A DNA stretch of 64,000 bases from Pseudothioclava sp033100795. Lineage in GTDB: Bacteria > Pseudomonadota > Alphaproteobacteria > Rhodobacterales > Rhodobacteraceae. The stretch lies in the NCBI RefSeq assembly GCF_033100795.1, contig NZ_JAWLVI010000001.1, forward strand, positions 372,001-436,000, read 5' to 3'. A model generated the notes under the pieces. That model was not told where the DNA came from and searched no databases. It saw only the letters and a list, made by a program, of their open reading frames with translations. The position numbers and the translations under genes are program-made. Shown here in pieces: positions 50,638 to 60,249 of this stretch (position 1 is its first letter; each line of letters opens with the position of its first letter).

Positions 50638-51917
50638 GCGACGCAATTGAATCGCGCGACGGCCCGACGCGGGCCTATGTGCTGCACCCCGCGCTGAAGG
50701 GTGCGGCCTCTCGGCGTTTGCCTGAACACGGGCTGGCCGAAGCTGTTTCGTTGGCGGCGGCCTTGCCGGATCTCGATGTTGTCGGCTCCGAAGTGGTGCC
50801 GCTGGCCAAGCTGCATCCCGGCCATCTGTTCGGCACGGGTAAGCTGGCCGAGTTGAAAGGCCGGCTGGAGGCGGCCGAGGTCGATCTGGTGCTGGTCGAC
50901 GGGCCGGTTTCGCCAATCCAGCAGCGCAATCTGGAAAAGCAGTGGGGGGTCAAGCTCCTCGACCGGACGGGGCTGATCCTTGAGATTTTTGCCGACCGTG
51001 CGCGCACCCGCGAGGGTGTGTTGCAGGTTGAACTTGCGGCGCTCAGCTATCAGCGCACGCGGCTTGTGCGTGCCTGGACCCACCTTGAGCGCCAGCGCGG
51101 CGGACTTGGCTTTGTCGGCGGCCCCGGCGAAACCCAGATCGAGGCCGACCGGCGCGCCATTGACGAACAAGTTATCCGCATCCGTCGCCAGCTTGCGAAA
51201 GTCGTAAAAACGCGCGAGTTGCACCGCGCAGCGCGGCGCAAGGTGCCGTTCCCGATTGTCGCGCTGGTGGGCTATACCAACGCCGGAAAGTCGACGCTTT
51301 TCAACCGGATGACCGGTGCGGATGTGATGGCGAAGGATATGCTTTTCGCCACGCTCGACCCGACGATGCGGGGGGTGACGCTGCCGTCTGGGCGCAAGAT
51401 CATTCTGTCCGATACGGTGGGCTTTATTTCTGACCTGCCGCACGAACTGGTTGCCGCTTTCCGCGCGACGCTCGAAGAGGTGCTTGAGGCCGATCTGATC
51501 TTGCATGTGCGCGACATTTCGCACCCCGAGACCGAGGAACAGGCCGAGGATGTGGCCGAAATTCTGGAAGGTCTTGGCGTGGACGAGGACGTCACCCTGA
51601 TCGAGGTCTGGAACAAGATCGACGCGCTCTCGCCCGAAATTCGTGCAGCTCTTCTGGTGCAGGATGCGCGGCGCAGCGAGGTTCAGGCCGTGTCCGCGAT
51701 CACGGGCGAGGGGCTGGATGCTCTCTTGGCCAATATCGAGGACCGGCTGGCCGAAGAGCGGATCGAAGAAGTGCTTAACCTGCCATTCTCGGCGGGGCGC
51801 GCGCGGGCGTGGCTGCATGAGCAGAACGTCGTGCGCGCGGAACGGCAGGGCAAGGACGGCTGGCGGATCAAGGTCAACTGGACCCCGACCCAGCAAAGCC
51901 GGTTCATGGCGCTTTAG
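50634..51917 (+). CDS. hflX: Ribosome-splitting GTPase HflX (probable CTG start)
   Basis: A 427-residue cytosolic GTPase of the TRAFAC class that rescues or splits stalled ribosomes. The N-terminal HflX domain has PDLDVVGSEVVPLAKLHPGHLFGTGKL. The G domain has P-loop LVGYTNAGKSTLFNR, FATLDPTMRG, DTVGFISDLP and WNKID. The family N-terminus TRAYVLHP lies upstream of the first in-frame GTG (50679), so the start must be earlier. The only candidate with a good site is CTG 50634, overlapping the hfq stop (CTGA) and 7 bases after GAGG. That gives (M)SDAIESRDGPTRAYVLHP. The 3' end overlaps the convergent penicillin acylase gene by 14 bases. Confidence 0.92.
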   Translation: MSDAIESRDGPTRAYVLHPALKGAASRRLPEHGLAEAVSLAAALPDLDVVGSEVVPLAKLHPGHLFGTGKLAELKGRLEAAEVDLVLVDGPVSPIQQRNLEKQWGVKLLDRTGLILEIFADRARTREGVLQVELAALSYQRTRLVRAWTHLERQRGGLGFVGGPGETQIEADRRAIDEQVIRIRRQLAKVVKTRELHRAARRKVPFPIVALVGYTNAGKSTLFNRMTGADVMAKDMLFATLDPTMRGVTLPSGRKIILSDTVGFISDLPHELVAAFRATLEEVLEADLILHVRDISHPETEEQAEDVAEILEGLGVDEDVTLIEVWNKIDALSPEIRAALLVQDARRSEVQAVSAITGEGLDALLANIEDRLAEERIEEVLNLPFSAGRARAWLHEQNVVRAERQGKDGWRIKVNWTPTQQSRFMAL

Positions 51918-54369
51918 GCGACAGGCGGGTGATCCCCGCCACCGCCGCGCGCGCGAGCGCGGGGTCAAGCGACATCGGGATATACTCGCCGCGCCGCCAT
52001 AGCTCGGACAGGTCGTCGTAATGGCGCGAAAGCGGATGGCCCGACTGGCCGGTAGCTGTGATGAACACCGACGAATCCGGATCGGCAAAATCATAGACCC
52101 CGCGATAGCCCGCAGCGTGGACATTCGCAAAGGGCGTCTCTCCCGTGCCAGCGGTCACGCCGCGCAGCAGCGTGAAATCGCCGCCCGAGGTCGATTGCCG
52201 GATATTCACGATCCAGTTCAGGAAGGGCACACGCCCCAGCACCGGATGGTCGTGCTGCGCTTCATGCGCATCTCCCCACCGCCAGCTTTCGACATTTGGC
52301 CCGTAGGTAGCGCTTAGATCAAGCAGTGCCTCGTCCAGCGCGATTCGGGCGATGTCGGTGCAGGTCTCGACCGGCGCGGATTGTTTGACGTCGCACCAGC
52401 GAGACGCCCCTTGGGTGTTGCGGAACACGCGTTCAAGGAACAGCGGCTCGATATGGGTGAACTCTTCGGCCAGCGGCCCAAGCTCGTCGCGGATCAGCCG
52501 GTTTTGCAGCGCTTTCATCCAGGCCGCATAGATCAGGGGTTCGGGCAGGTGCTCGGACATATCGCCATCCCAGGCCGCCATCAGTTCCAGCGCACGCTGG
52601 CGCTGACGCTCGGGGGTGCCATTGGGCGCGGGCGTGCCGGTGAACCACAGATCCGCGCCCACCAGCGGCAGAAGACCCCGCGCGGCAGGGCTGACGCTGT
52701 CAAGTTGCGCGGCGATAAAGCTTTCGCGGGTATGCACCTCGCGCTCGCCCATCAGGCGGCTCAGGCGCTGGATGCGCTGGCTGTCGCCCCAGTCGAACGA
52801 GACATGCTGTGGGAAGGGGCGATCGACCAGCTTGTTATTCGTGTTCAAAACCAGTTGGCTGGCCGGATTGATAACCTGCGGGTTGTCACTGGCAGGCAGC
52901 GTGCCGCGCCAGCGGTTCTCGGGGTTCCAGCCGGGCGCGGGCATCCGGCCTTTTGTCTGGTGGCGCGGGTCACGGTCCGGCATGGCGCCGACCATCACAA
53001 GGGCAACGCCATGCGCGTCTGCCAATGTCAGGTTTTGCGCAGGCGCGGTGAAATCTTTTGTCGCAGCAACGGCTTGCGGGATGTTCTTTGCACGCATCAG
53101 GCGCATGGCCGCGCTGATCGAGCGATCACGGGCAGATAGCGCCGTCCAGCCAAGCGCTGCCACATGACCGGGCGGCGTCACCGTGGACAGCTTGAAATGG
53201 TTGCCGGGCAGGATCGGGCCGTTCGTGCTCCAGCGCAGGGTTACGGTGACGGGATCTGCGTCTTTCACCTCGATAATGGCGCGCCGCGTCTCGAAATCGG
53301 CCCAGCCGTCGGGGGTGCGGTATTGCTCGGTATTCTCGGGGTTGACCTGCTCAAGAAACACATCCTGATCGTCCATATAGGCCGAGGTCAGCCCCCAGCC
53401 CATTTCCGCGTTGCGCCCTGTCAGAACCAGGGGCAGCCCGGGAATAGTGCCGCCAATCACGCCGCCCGATTTCAGCTCCAGCCGCGCCAGATACCATTGC
53501 GACGGCGCGGTCAGCGGCAGGTGCGGGTCATTGGCGAGCAGCGACCCGCCAGCGGCCGAGCGCGTCGGCCCCGCGGCAAAGGCGTTCGAGGCGGCGGCCA
53601 TCCCGCGTTTGGGAAACGGCATCAGGGGTGGCCATGTGTCGGCTGCATCGGCATGGCGCATGGCTTTCATGCCGGGGAAGAGGGCCGCATAATCGGGCAG
53701 GGCGGTAACGCCTGTTCCGGGCATATCGGGCATAATATCGCGCAGATAATCGCCCTTCAGCATGGAAATGCGCGCGCGCAGCACCTCGGTCTCGACCTGT
53801 GACGAAAGCTGCACGGCCATCAGCTTCAGGATCGCGATGGAATCGGCGGGGGTCCAATAGGCAACCTCGTTCTTGAACAGCCAGAACTCGGGGGCGCCAC
53901 GGCCGCGCGCGCCAGAGTTCACCTGCTCGATCCACTGGTTGACCCCGTTGGCATATGCATTCAGCGCGGCAAGGGTTTGCGGGTCCTGCACCTCGACCGA
54001 GGTGCGGGCCGCGCCATAGAGGTCCAGCCGGCGCATGAGTTCATCTGTCTTCAGCGTCTCGGCGCCGAATACCTCGGAGAGGCGCCCCTGCACCGTGCGC
54101 CGCATCAGCGTCATCTGCCACAGCCGGTCCTGCGCATGGGCAAGGCCAAGCGCGAAGAACACATCATCGTCGGTCTGGCCAAAGATATGGGGAACATCCT
54201 CGGTCGAGCGCACAATCTCGACGGGCGCGGAGATGCCACTGACTGTGTAGCCCTCGTTGTAATCGGGCAGAGACCGGGCGGCAAAATAATACAGCCCCAT
54301 CACGGCGAGGATCGTCGCAATCAGAACAAAAGACACCAGCCGGATCGTCCAGCGGAAAAAGGTGATCAT
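51904..54369 (-). CDS. Penicillin acylase family Ntn-hydrolase
   Basis: An 821-residue precursor of the penicillin amidase (S45) family. An N-terminal hydrophobic segment (about 9-30) serves as signal or anchor. The alpha chain includes DVPHIFGQTDDDVFFALGLAHAQDRLWQM. Autocleavage at Ser261 (MAAASNAFAAGPTRSAAGG) would give the N-terminal nucleophile of the beta chain. NDPHLPLTAPSQWYLARLE and GTIPGLPLVLTGRNAEMGWGLT are conserved. Such enzymes cleave acyl amides, including beta-lactams and acyl-homoserine lactones; the substrate is not evident. A quorum-quenching role is possible but unproven. It is convergent with hflX. Confidence 0.93.
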   Translation of the reverse strand: MITFFRWTIRLVSFVLIATILAVMGLYYFAARSLPDYNEGYTVSGISAPVEIVRSTEDVPHIFGQTDDDVFFALGLAHAQDRLWQMTLMRRTVQGRLSEVFGAETLKTDELMRRLDLYGAARTSVEVQDPQTLAALNAYANGVNQWIEQVNSGARGRGAPEFWLFKNEVAYWTPADSIAILKLMAVQLSSQVETEVLRARISMLKGDYLRDIMPDMPGTGVTALPDYAALFPGMKAMRHADAADTWPPLMPFPKRGMAAASNAFAAGPTRSAAGGSLLANDPHLPLTAPSQWYLARLELKSGGVIGGTIPGLPLVLTGRNAEMGWGLTSAYMDDQDVFLEQVNPENTEQYRTPDGWADFETRRAIIEVKDADPVTVTLRWSTNGPILPGNHFKLSTVTPPGHVAALGWTALSARDRSISAAMRLMRAKNIPQAVAATKDFTAPAQNLTLADAHGVALVMVGAMPDRDPRHQTKGRMPAPGWNPENRWRGTLPASDNPQVINPASQLVLNTNNKLVDRPFPQHVSFDWGDSQRIQRLSRLMGEREVHTRESFIAAQLDSVSPAARGLLPLVGADLWFTGTPAPNGTPERQRQRALELMAAWDGDMSEHLPEPLIYAAWMKALQNRLIRDELGPLAEEFTHIEPLFLERVFRNTQGASRWCDVKQSAPVETCTDIARIALDEALLDLSATYGPNVESWRWGDAHEAQHDHPVLGRVPFLNWIVNIRQSTSGGDFTLLRGVTAGTGETPFANVHAAGYRGVYDFADPDSSVFITATGQSGHPLSRHYDDLSELWRRGEYIPMSLDPALARAAVAGITRLSPKAP

Positions 54370-54487
54370 CGCGCTTTTACCCTTTGTCGGCCCCGGCCTT
54401 TGGTTGACGGGCGGGGGTGAGCCGTTACTAAGTCACAGGAGAAGGATTTTCAACGCGCCTGCGCGCGCGGCAACGAAAGGGTGAACT

Positions 54488-55360
54488 ATGGCGAAGGTTG
54501 CGTTTCTGGGGCTTGGCGTGATGGGCTATCCGATGGCGGGGCATCTGGCGGCAAAGGGCCATGAGGTCACGGTCTATAACCGCACGTTTGCCAAGGCCGA
54601 AAAATGGGTGGCCGAGCATGGCGGGGCTTGCGCCAAAACGCCCTCCGAGGCCGCAAAGGGCGCCGAGTTCGTGATGACCTGTGTCGGCAATGATGACGAT
54701 CTGCGCGTGGTCTGTGCCGGTGCAGACGGGGCATTTGCGGGCATGGACAAGGGCGCGGTTCTGGTCGATCACACAACGGTTTCGGCGCAGGTTACGCGCG
54801 AGCTGTCATCGCTTGCCGCCGAGCGCGGGCTTGGCTTCGTCGATGCGCCGATCTCGGGCGGGCAGGCGGGGGCCGAAAACGGTGTGCTGTCTGTCATGTG
54901 TGGCGGCGACGCAGATGATTACGCCCGCGCCGAACCGGTGATCGCCGCCTATTCGAAAATCTGCCGCCGTCTGGGTGAAAGCGGGGCAGGGCAGTTGACC
55001 AAGATGTGTAACCAGATCGCGATTGCGGGGCTGGTGCAGGGGCTTTCCGAGAGCCTGCATTTCGCGGAAAAAGCCGGTCTGTCGATCTCGGATGTGGTCG
55101 AGGTTATTTCTCAGGGTGCCGCCGGAAGCTGGCAGATGTCGAACCGCTACAAGACGATGGAGGCCGACACGTTCGATTTCGGTTTCGCGGTCGACTGGAT
55201 GCGCAAGGATCTGGATATTTGCCTGCGCACGGCCAATGAAAACGGCGCGAGCCTGCCGGCGACGGCCCTCATCGACCAGTTCTACAAGGACGTGCAAAAG
55301 ATGGGCGGCGGGCGTTGGGATACCTCGTCGCTGATCGCGCGTCTGCGCAAGTTCGACTGA
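54488..55360 (+). CDS. Beta-hydroxyacid dehydrogenase (3-hydroxyisobutyrate dehydrogenase family)
   Basis: A 290-residue cytosolic NAD(P)-dependent oxidoreductase. The Rossmann motif is AFLGLGVMGYPMAGHLAAKG (about 4-22). Substrate-binding FVDAPISGGQAGAENG and the catalytic lysine in GAGQLTKMCNQ are present. The Rossmann acidic position reads YNRTFAK, which favours NADP. Members include tartronate semialdehyde reductase and gamma-hydroxybutyrate dehydrogenase, so the substrate is open. ATG 54488 follows AACGAAAGGGTGAACT. It stands alone, with prfA 63 bases downstream. Confidence 0.9.
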   Translation: MAKVAFLGLGVMGYPMAGHLAAKGHEVTVYNRTFAKAEKWVAEHGGACAKTPSEAAKGAEFVMTCVGNDDDLRVVCAGADGAFAGMDKGAVLVDHTTVSAQVTRELSSLAAERGLGFVDAPISGGQAGAENGVLSVMCGGDADDYARAEPVIAAYSKICRRLGESGAGQLTKMCNQIAIAGLVQGLSESLHFAEKAGLSISDVVEVISQGAAGSWQMSNRYKTMEADTFDFGFAVDWMRKDLDICLRTANENGASLPATALIDQFYKDVQKMGGGRWDTSSLIARLRKFD

Positions 55361-55423
55361 TCGGGGCTGCGGCGCGCCGAACCTGCTTGACGGGGGACGC
55401 GCGCCGCGCCAAACCCATCCCCC

Positions 55424-56479
55424 ATGTTACCCACTGAAAAACTTGCCCAGATTCTAGAGCGTTTCGAATATCTCGAGGCGCGTTTGTCTGCGGGCGCGGA
55501 GCCTGCGGAAATCGCGCGTATCTCGCGCGAGTATTCCGAGCTAAAGCCTGTCGTCGGTGAAATTCAGGCCTATAATCAGGCCCGCGATGACCTGCGCGAG
55601 GCCGAAGGCTGGCTGGCCGACCCCGAGATGCGCGACCTTGCCGAGGAGGAGCTTCCGCGCCTCAAGGCCCGCATTCCCGAAATGGAGCACGCGCTGCGCC
55701 TTGCTCTGTTGCCGAAAGACGCCGCCGATGCGCGCCCCGCAATTCTGGAAATCCGTCCCGGCACGGGCGGCGAGGAGGCCGCGCTTTTTGCCGGTGATTT
55801 GCTGCGGATGTATCAGCGCTATGCCGAAACCAAAGGCTGGCGGTTCGAGTTGATGGAGTTTTCCGCGACCGAACTTGGCGGCGTGAAAGAGGCCGTCGCG
55901 CGGATCGAGGGCGAGGGGGTCTTTGCGCGCCTCAAGTTCGAATCCGGTGTGCACCGCGTCCAGCGCGTCCCCGAGACCGAAGCGGGCGGGCGCATCCATA
56001 CCTCGGCGGCGACCGTGGCGGTTCTGCCCGAGGCCGAAGAGGTCGACATCGACATTCCGGCAGGCGACATCCGTATCGACACGATGCGCTCTTCGGGCGC
56101 TGGCGGTCAGCACGTCAACACGACCGATTCCGCCGTGCGGATAACCCACTTGCCGACGGGGCTGGTGGTGACAAGCTCTGAAAAGTCGCAGCACCAGAAC
56201 CGCGCCAATGCGATGGCTGTTCTGCGCGCGCGGCTGTATGAAATGGAGCGCGACCGCGCCGCCAAGGAACGCGCCGATAGCCGGAAGGCTCAGGTCGGGT
56301 CGGGCGACCGCTCGGAACGCATCCGCACCTATAATTTCCCGCAAGGCCGGATGACCGATCACCGGATCAACCTGACGCTCTATTCGCTGGGGCAGATTAT
56401 CGAGGGCGATCTGGACGCGGTAATCAATGCGCTGATTGCCGACGATCAGGCAGCCAAGCTGGCGGAGATGTCGCAATGA
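55424..56479 (+). CDS. prfA: Peptide chain release factor 1
   Basis: A 351-residue cytosolic factor that reads UAA and UAG and triggers peptide release. The catalytic GGQ is at about 227-229 (SSGAGGQHVNTTDSAVR). The codon-recognition PxT-type region is in the preceding domain (RVPETEAGGRIHTSAATVAVLPE). It ends 4 bases into prmC (ATGA), coupling the factor to the methylase that modifies its GGQ glutamine. Confidence 0.97.
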   Translation: MLPTEKLAQILERFEYLEARLSAGAEPAEIARISREYSELKPVVGEIQAYNQARDDLREAEGWLADPEMRDLAEEELPRLKARIPEMEHALRLALLPKDAADARPAILEIRPGTGGEEAALFAGDLLRMYQRYAETKGWRFELMEFSATELGGVKEAVARIEGEGVFARLKFESGVHRVQRVPETEAGGRIHTSAATVAVLPEAEEVDIDIPAGDIRIDTMRSSGAGGQHVNTTDSAVRITHLPTGLVVTSSEKSQHQNRANAMAVLRARLYEMERDRAAKERADSRKAQVGSGDRSERIRTYNFPQGRMTDHRINLTLYSLGQIIEGDLDAVINALIADDQAAKLAEMSQ

Positions 56480-57333
56480 AGGCGCAGGCAGCGCTTGTTC
56501 TGGCCTCGCGTCGGTTGGCCGAGGCGGGGCAGGCGGGCGCGGCAGGGGATGCGCGGCGCTTGCTGGCCTTTGCGATGGGGCTTGCGCCTGATCGCCTGAC
56601 GCTCGCGCTGCAAGATGATCTTCCGCCCGAGGTCGAGGTTGCGTTCGAAGCCGCAATCACCGCGCGTCTGGCGCATCAGCCTGTCAGCCAGATCACCGGA
56701 AGCCGCCTGTTCTGGGGGCGCGAGTTTCGGGTCACGCAAGATACGCTCGACCCGCGCCCCGAGACCGAAATTCTGGTTGCCGCCGCGCTGGAACACCCGT
56801 TCACCAAGGTGCTTGATCTGGGCACAGGCACGGGCTGCATCCTGATTTCGCTGCTCAAAGACATGCCCTTTGCAGCCGGAACTGCCGCCGATCTGTCCGA
56901 GGCGGCGTTGGCCATCGCGCGCGAAAACGCAGCGCGGCACGGTGTCGATACCCGCGCAGGGGTCGTATGTTCGGATTGGTATTCGCGGATCGACGGGCGC
57001 TTCGATCTGATTGTCTCCAACCCGCCCTATATCGGGGCGGATGAAATGGCGGGCCTGTCGCGCGATGTCCACGACTGGGAGCCGCATCTGGCGCTGACGC
57101 CGGGCGGGGACGGGCTAGAGGCCTACCGCCAGATTACGCGCGGCGCAGGGGCGCGGCTGATGTCGGGCGGGCGGATCGTGCTGGAAATCGGGCCGACACA
57201 GGCAGAAGCCGTTTCGCACATGCTGCACGCCGAAGGGTTCACGCATATCGAGGTGCGCCAGGACCTTGACGGGCGCGACCGCGTGGTTCTGGCGCAAAAA
57301 CCGCAAGATGACACCGGCTGCGGCTGTGCGTAG
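56476..57333 (+). CDS. prmC: Release factor glutamine methyltransferase PrmC
   Basis: A 285-residue SAM-dependent enzyme that N5-methylates the GGQ glutamine of release factors. Motif I is VLDLGTGTGCILISLL, the catalytic motif IV is LIVSNPPYIGADEM, and the DPRPETEILV segment is conserved. The N-terminal helical domain binds the release factor. It overlaps prfA by 4 bases, the usual arrangement. Confidence 0.96.
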   Translation: MKAQAALVLASRRLAEAGQAGAAGDARRLLAFAMGLAPDRLTLALQDDLPPEVEVAFEAAITARLAHQPVSQITGSRLFWGREFRVTQDTLDPRPETEILVAAALEHPFTKVLDLGTGTGCILISLLKDMPFAAGTAADLSEAALAIARENAARHGVDTRAGVVCSDWYSRIDGRFDLIVSNPPYIGADEMAGLSRDVHDWEPHLALTPGGDGLEAYRQITRGAGARLMSGGRIVLEIGPTQAEAVSHMLHAEGFTHIEVRQDLDGRDRVVLAQKPQDDTGCGCA

Positions 57334-57582
57334 CCCGCACACAGGCGTATTTGACACAAAGCGGCGCTAAACTGGTCGCATAAGCAAGATTTTAGCTTGT
57401 AACTGCGCGCACATCATGCTTATCAGGATTTGCGCAGGGTGGAAGCTTGCTCCCCCGCGCGGCTCAGCTTCACATAGCCGTTCCTGATCTGCGCGAGATC
57501 GCGCATCCCGCAAAGACCGGCTCTGCAAGGGCTCTCGCAGCCAGATCCAAGGCCCGCAATCGGGCAGAATGAACAAACGCAC

Positions 57583-58179
57583 ATGAGATCTTCGAAATCC
57601 CGCTCGCGTAACAAATCGAACCGCCAACGGTCGATGGGCAACGTCGTCAACCGCGTCTTCGATTCCAACGGTCCCGAAGGCAAGGTCCGCGGCACGCCGC
57701 AGCAGATCATCGACAAATATCTTCAGCTTGCCCGTGATGCCCAACTTGGCAACGACCGCGTGGCCGAGCAGAACTTCTTGCAACACGCCGAGCATTACAC
57801 GCGGATGCTGGGGGCTGCGCAGCGCGAGATGGCGCAGCAGCAAGAAGAGCGTCAGCGCCAGCAGCAGTTCCAGCGCGATCAGCGCCAGAACGGTGATAAT
57901 GGTGACGTGAACAACCAGCGCGACGATGCGCGCCAAGGCGAGGATGACAGCGCTGGTCTGGTCGAGACGCCGGAATCGCGTGCGCCCCGTCAGGCGGTCG
58001 AACCCGTTGCGGCAGCCCCCGCAGCCGAAGCTCCGGCAACCGAGGAAGGCTCCGCTCCCCAAGCCCCCGCGGCAGAGGACGAAGCACCCGCGAAAAAGCC
58101 GCGCCGTCCGCGCGCGCCACGCAAACCCCGCGCGCAAAAGGGCGAGGGCGAAGCGCCCAAATCCGACGACGCCGCGTAA
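57583..58179 (+). CDS. DUF4167 protein
   Basis: A 198-residue cytosolic protein of the alphaproteobacterial DUF4167 family. The conserved N-terminal part (about 1-75) is basic then helical: SRNKSNRQRSMGNVVNRVFDSNGPEGKVRGTPQQIIDKYLQLARDAQ. A Gln/Arg-rich coiled region follows (about 80-105). The C-terminal half is low-complexity Ala/Pro/Glu, ending in a basic stretch (KKPRRPRAPRKPRAQKGEG). The basic ends suggest nucleic acid binding, but there is no known function. 249 bases upstream are non-coding, with a TTGACA at 57351. Confidence 0.85.
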   Translation: MRSSKSRSRNKSNRQRSMGNVVNRVFDSNGPEGKVRGTPQQIIDKYLQLARDAQLGNDRVAEQNFLQHAEHYTRMLGAAQREMAQQQEERQRQQQFQRDQRQNGDNGDVNNQRDDARQGEDDSAGLVETPESRAPRQAVEPVAAAPAAEAPATEEGSAPQAPAAEDEAPAKKPRRPRAPRKPRAQKGEGEAPKSDDAA

Positions 58180-58196
58180 GGTGGATGAAATCAGGA

Positions 58197-58224
58197 AGCC
58201 GCGCCCGAAACGGCGCGGTTTTTC
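58197..58224 (+). terminator. Intrinsic terminator after the DUF4167 gene
   Basis: CCGCGCC, loop CGAAAC, GGCGCGG, TTTTT. It overlaps the stop of the convergent rsmA. Confidence 0.8.
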
Positions 58225-59074
58225 AGTTCTGGCGGGCGGCCTCGACGATGCGGGCCAGCCGGCAGAACGCCTCGATCGTCACGCGCTCGGCGCGCTCGGT
58301 CGGTTTGATGCCAGCTTCTTCCAAAAGCGTCTCGATTTGCGGATGCACGCCTTTAAGCGAGGCCCGCAGCATCTTGCGCCGCTGGTTGAAGCCTGCCGCG
58401 ACAACCTCGGACAAGATTTTTGCATTCGCCGGATAGCGCGGTTCGGGCAGCGCCTTCAGATGCACAACCGCCGAATGAACCTTGGGGGCAGGGGTGAAGG
58501 CCTCGGGTGGCAGGCTCATCACGATACGCGCGGTTGTGCGCCATTGCGCAAGGATCGCAAGGCGCCCGTAATGGTTGTCGCCCGGCTGCGCCACGATCCG
58601 TTCGGCCACCTCGCGTTGGAACATCAGCGTCAGGCTGTCCCACACCGGCGGCCATTGCGCGGGCGTTAACCAGCGCACCAGAAGCTCGGTCCCCACATTA
58701 TAGGGCAGGTTCGCGGCAATCTTGATCGGCGGCGTCAGGTGGCTCAGCACATCGACATCCAGCGCGTCACCGTTAATGACCTCAAGCCGACCGGGGTAAT
58801 GCGCGGCAATCTCGGCCAGCGCGGGGATGCAGCGCGCATCCTTTTCCACCGCCAGCACGCGGCGCGCCCCCTCGGCCAAAAGCCCGCGCGTCAGACCGCC
58901 GGGGCCGGGGCCAACCTCGAACACATCGCAATTAGTCAGATCACCGGCCGAGCGCGCGATCTTGGCGGTCAGGTTCAGATCCAGCAGGAAGTTCTGGCCA
59001 AGCTGCTTTTTCGCGACCAGTTCATGCTCGCGGATTACCTCGCGCAGGGGCGGAAGCCCGTCGATTGCGGCCAT
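58223..59074 (-). CDS. rsmA: 16S rRNA (adenine1518/1519-N6) dimethyltransferase RsmA/KsgA
   Basis: A 283-residue SAM-dependent enzyme dimethylating two adjacent adenines near the 3' end of 16S rRNA. The KQLGQNFLLD signature, SAM motif FEVGPGPGGLTRGLL, catalytic NLPYNVGTEL and the C-terminal QRRKMLRASL are all present. Start ATG 59074 was chosen because AGGAGTTCGACCC lies upstream and REVIREHEL follows at the family position; an open frame extends 27 codons further. It is divergent from the sugar O-methyltransferase gene. Confidence 0.95.
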   Translation of the reverse strand: MAAIDGLPPLREVIREHELVAKKQLGQNFLLDLNLTAKIARSAGDLTNCDVFEVGPGPGGLTRGLLAEGARRVLAVEKDARCIPALAEIAAHYPGRLEVINGDALDVDVLSHLTPPIKIAANLPYNVGTELLVRWLTPAQWPPVWDSLTLMFQREVAERIVAQPGDNHYGRLAILAQWRTTARIVMSLPPEAFTPAPKVHSAVVHLKALPEPRYPANAKILSEVVAAGFNQRRKMLRASLKGVHPQIETLLEEAGIKPTERAERVTIEAFCRLARIVEAARQN

Positions 59075-59203
59075 GGGTCGAACTCCTGTCATTTCCGCGC
59101 GTTGATCGCACAGCCCCCTTCGCGGTTCAAGGCTTGGCATTTGAGCGCTTTGCACGCGCCTCCGGCCTTGCTACACCAGAGCGGACTATAAGGAGCAGAA
59201 ACG

Positions 59204-60247
59204 ATGACAGGCTTTTCCGAGACCCTGCAATTAATGCTGGACGATTTGGAGGAGGCTCCGCCCGAGTTTCGCCCGACGAATTTCTGGTCAACGGGGCTGC
59301 CTGCGATCATCCATGACATCGAGAAACTGGGGATCGAGGGGTTTCGCACGCACCCGTCTGCGACGTTCTTTTATGTGCCGGTTTACGGCTCGAAAACGCT
59401 GCGCCGCTATGGGTCGTGGCTGCTGCCGCTGGTCGATAAACTGCCCGCGCGCAAGCGTGCCCGCATGATGAAACGCCTGACGCATTCGGACCGCGCGGCG
59501 CTTGATTACCGGCTGTTCCGCGCGACCGAGGTTGAGGGTGGGCTGGCGCTGGATGTAGTCAGCGAAAGCGAAGTCGGCGCGGGCGAGCGGTTCATATTTG
59601 ACGCGCGCCGCTACAGCCGCTCGATGCTGAACTACCTGCGCGGGCTGAACCTGTATAAGCGCCATGCGGACAGCGCGGCTTGGCAAAGCTGTCTGGAAAT
59701 CGGCGGCGGATACGGCACGCTTGGCGAGATATTGCTCAAAGCGCAGCCCGAGGGGCTTTATGTGAACGTCGATATTCCGCCGGTCGCAGCCGTTTCGACT
59801 TGGTATCTGCAGCAGGTGTTCGGGGCGGAAAATGTGCTCGATTACGCGCAAAGCCGCCAGATGTCTGAGATCGACCTGACCGAGATCGCGACCCGCTACA
59901 AGGCTGCAGTGCTTTGCCCGTGGCAGTTGCCGCGCGTGAAAGGGCAGGTCGATCTGTTTGTGAACTTCATGTCCTTCCAGGAGATGGAGCCGGATGTCGT
60001 GCGCAACTACGTCCGCCTTGTGCAACCGCTGATCGGCAAGAACGTGCTGATGCGCAATAGCGCGGTGGGCAAGAAGGTCGCGCAGAAATCGGGGGAGGTC
60101 GGCGTGATAGATCAGGTGAAATCCGGATTTGTCCGCGAGTGCTTTGATCAGTTCGAGACCCTTGCCACCGACGCCTTTGTCTATGGCGAAACAAACGAGA
60201 GCGGGAGCTACCAGTCCGAGGTCTCGGTGATGGCGCGTATATCCTGA
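59204..60247 (+). CDS. Putative sugar O-methyltransferase
   Basis: A 347-residue protein of the putative sugar O-methyltransferase family. The SAM motif is SCLEIGGGYGTLGEILL (about 163-179), followed by VNVDIPPVAAVSTWYLQQVFG. The C-terminal half has VDLFVNFMSFQEMEPDVVRNYVRLVQ. The N-terminal region (about 1-150) is not shared with common methyltransferases. There is no polysaccharide cluster nearby, so it is an orphan. The family label is from memory of the motif; the substrate is unknown. A terminator lies directly after the stop. Confidence 0.7.
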   Translation: MTGFSETLQLMLDDLEEAPPEFRPTNFWSTGLPAIIHDIEKLGIEGFRTHPSATFFYVPVYGSKTLRRYGSWLLPLVDKLPARKRARMMKRLTHSDRAALDYRLFRATEVEGGLALDVVSESEVGAGERFIFDARRYSRSMLNYLRGLNLYKRHADSAAWQSCLEIGGGYGTLGEILLKAQPEGLYVNVDIPPVAAVSTWYLQQVFGAENVLDYAQSRQMSEIDLTEIATRYKAAVLCPWQLPRVKGQVDLFVNFMSFQEMEPDVVRNYVRLVQPLIGKNVLMRNSAVGKKVAQKSGEVGVIDQVKSGFVRECFDQFETLATDAFVYGETNESGSYQSEVSVMARIS

Positions 60248-60249
60248 AA

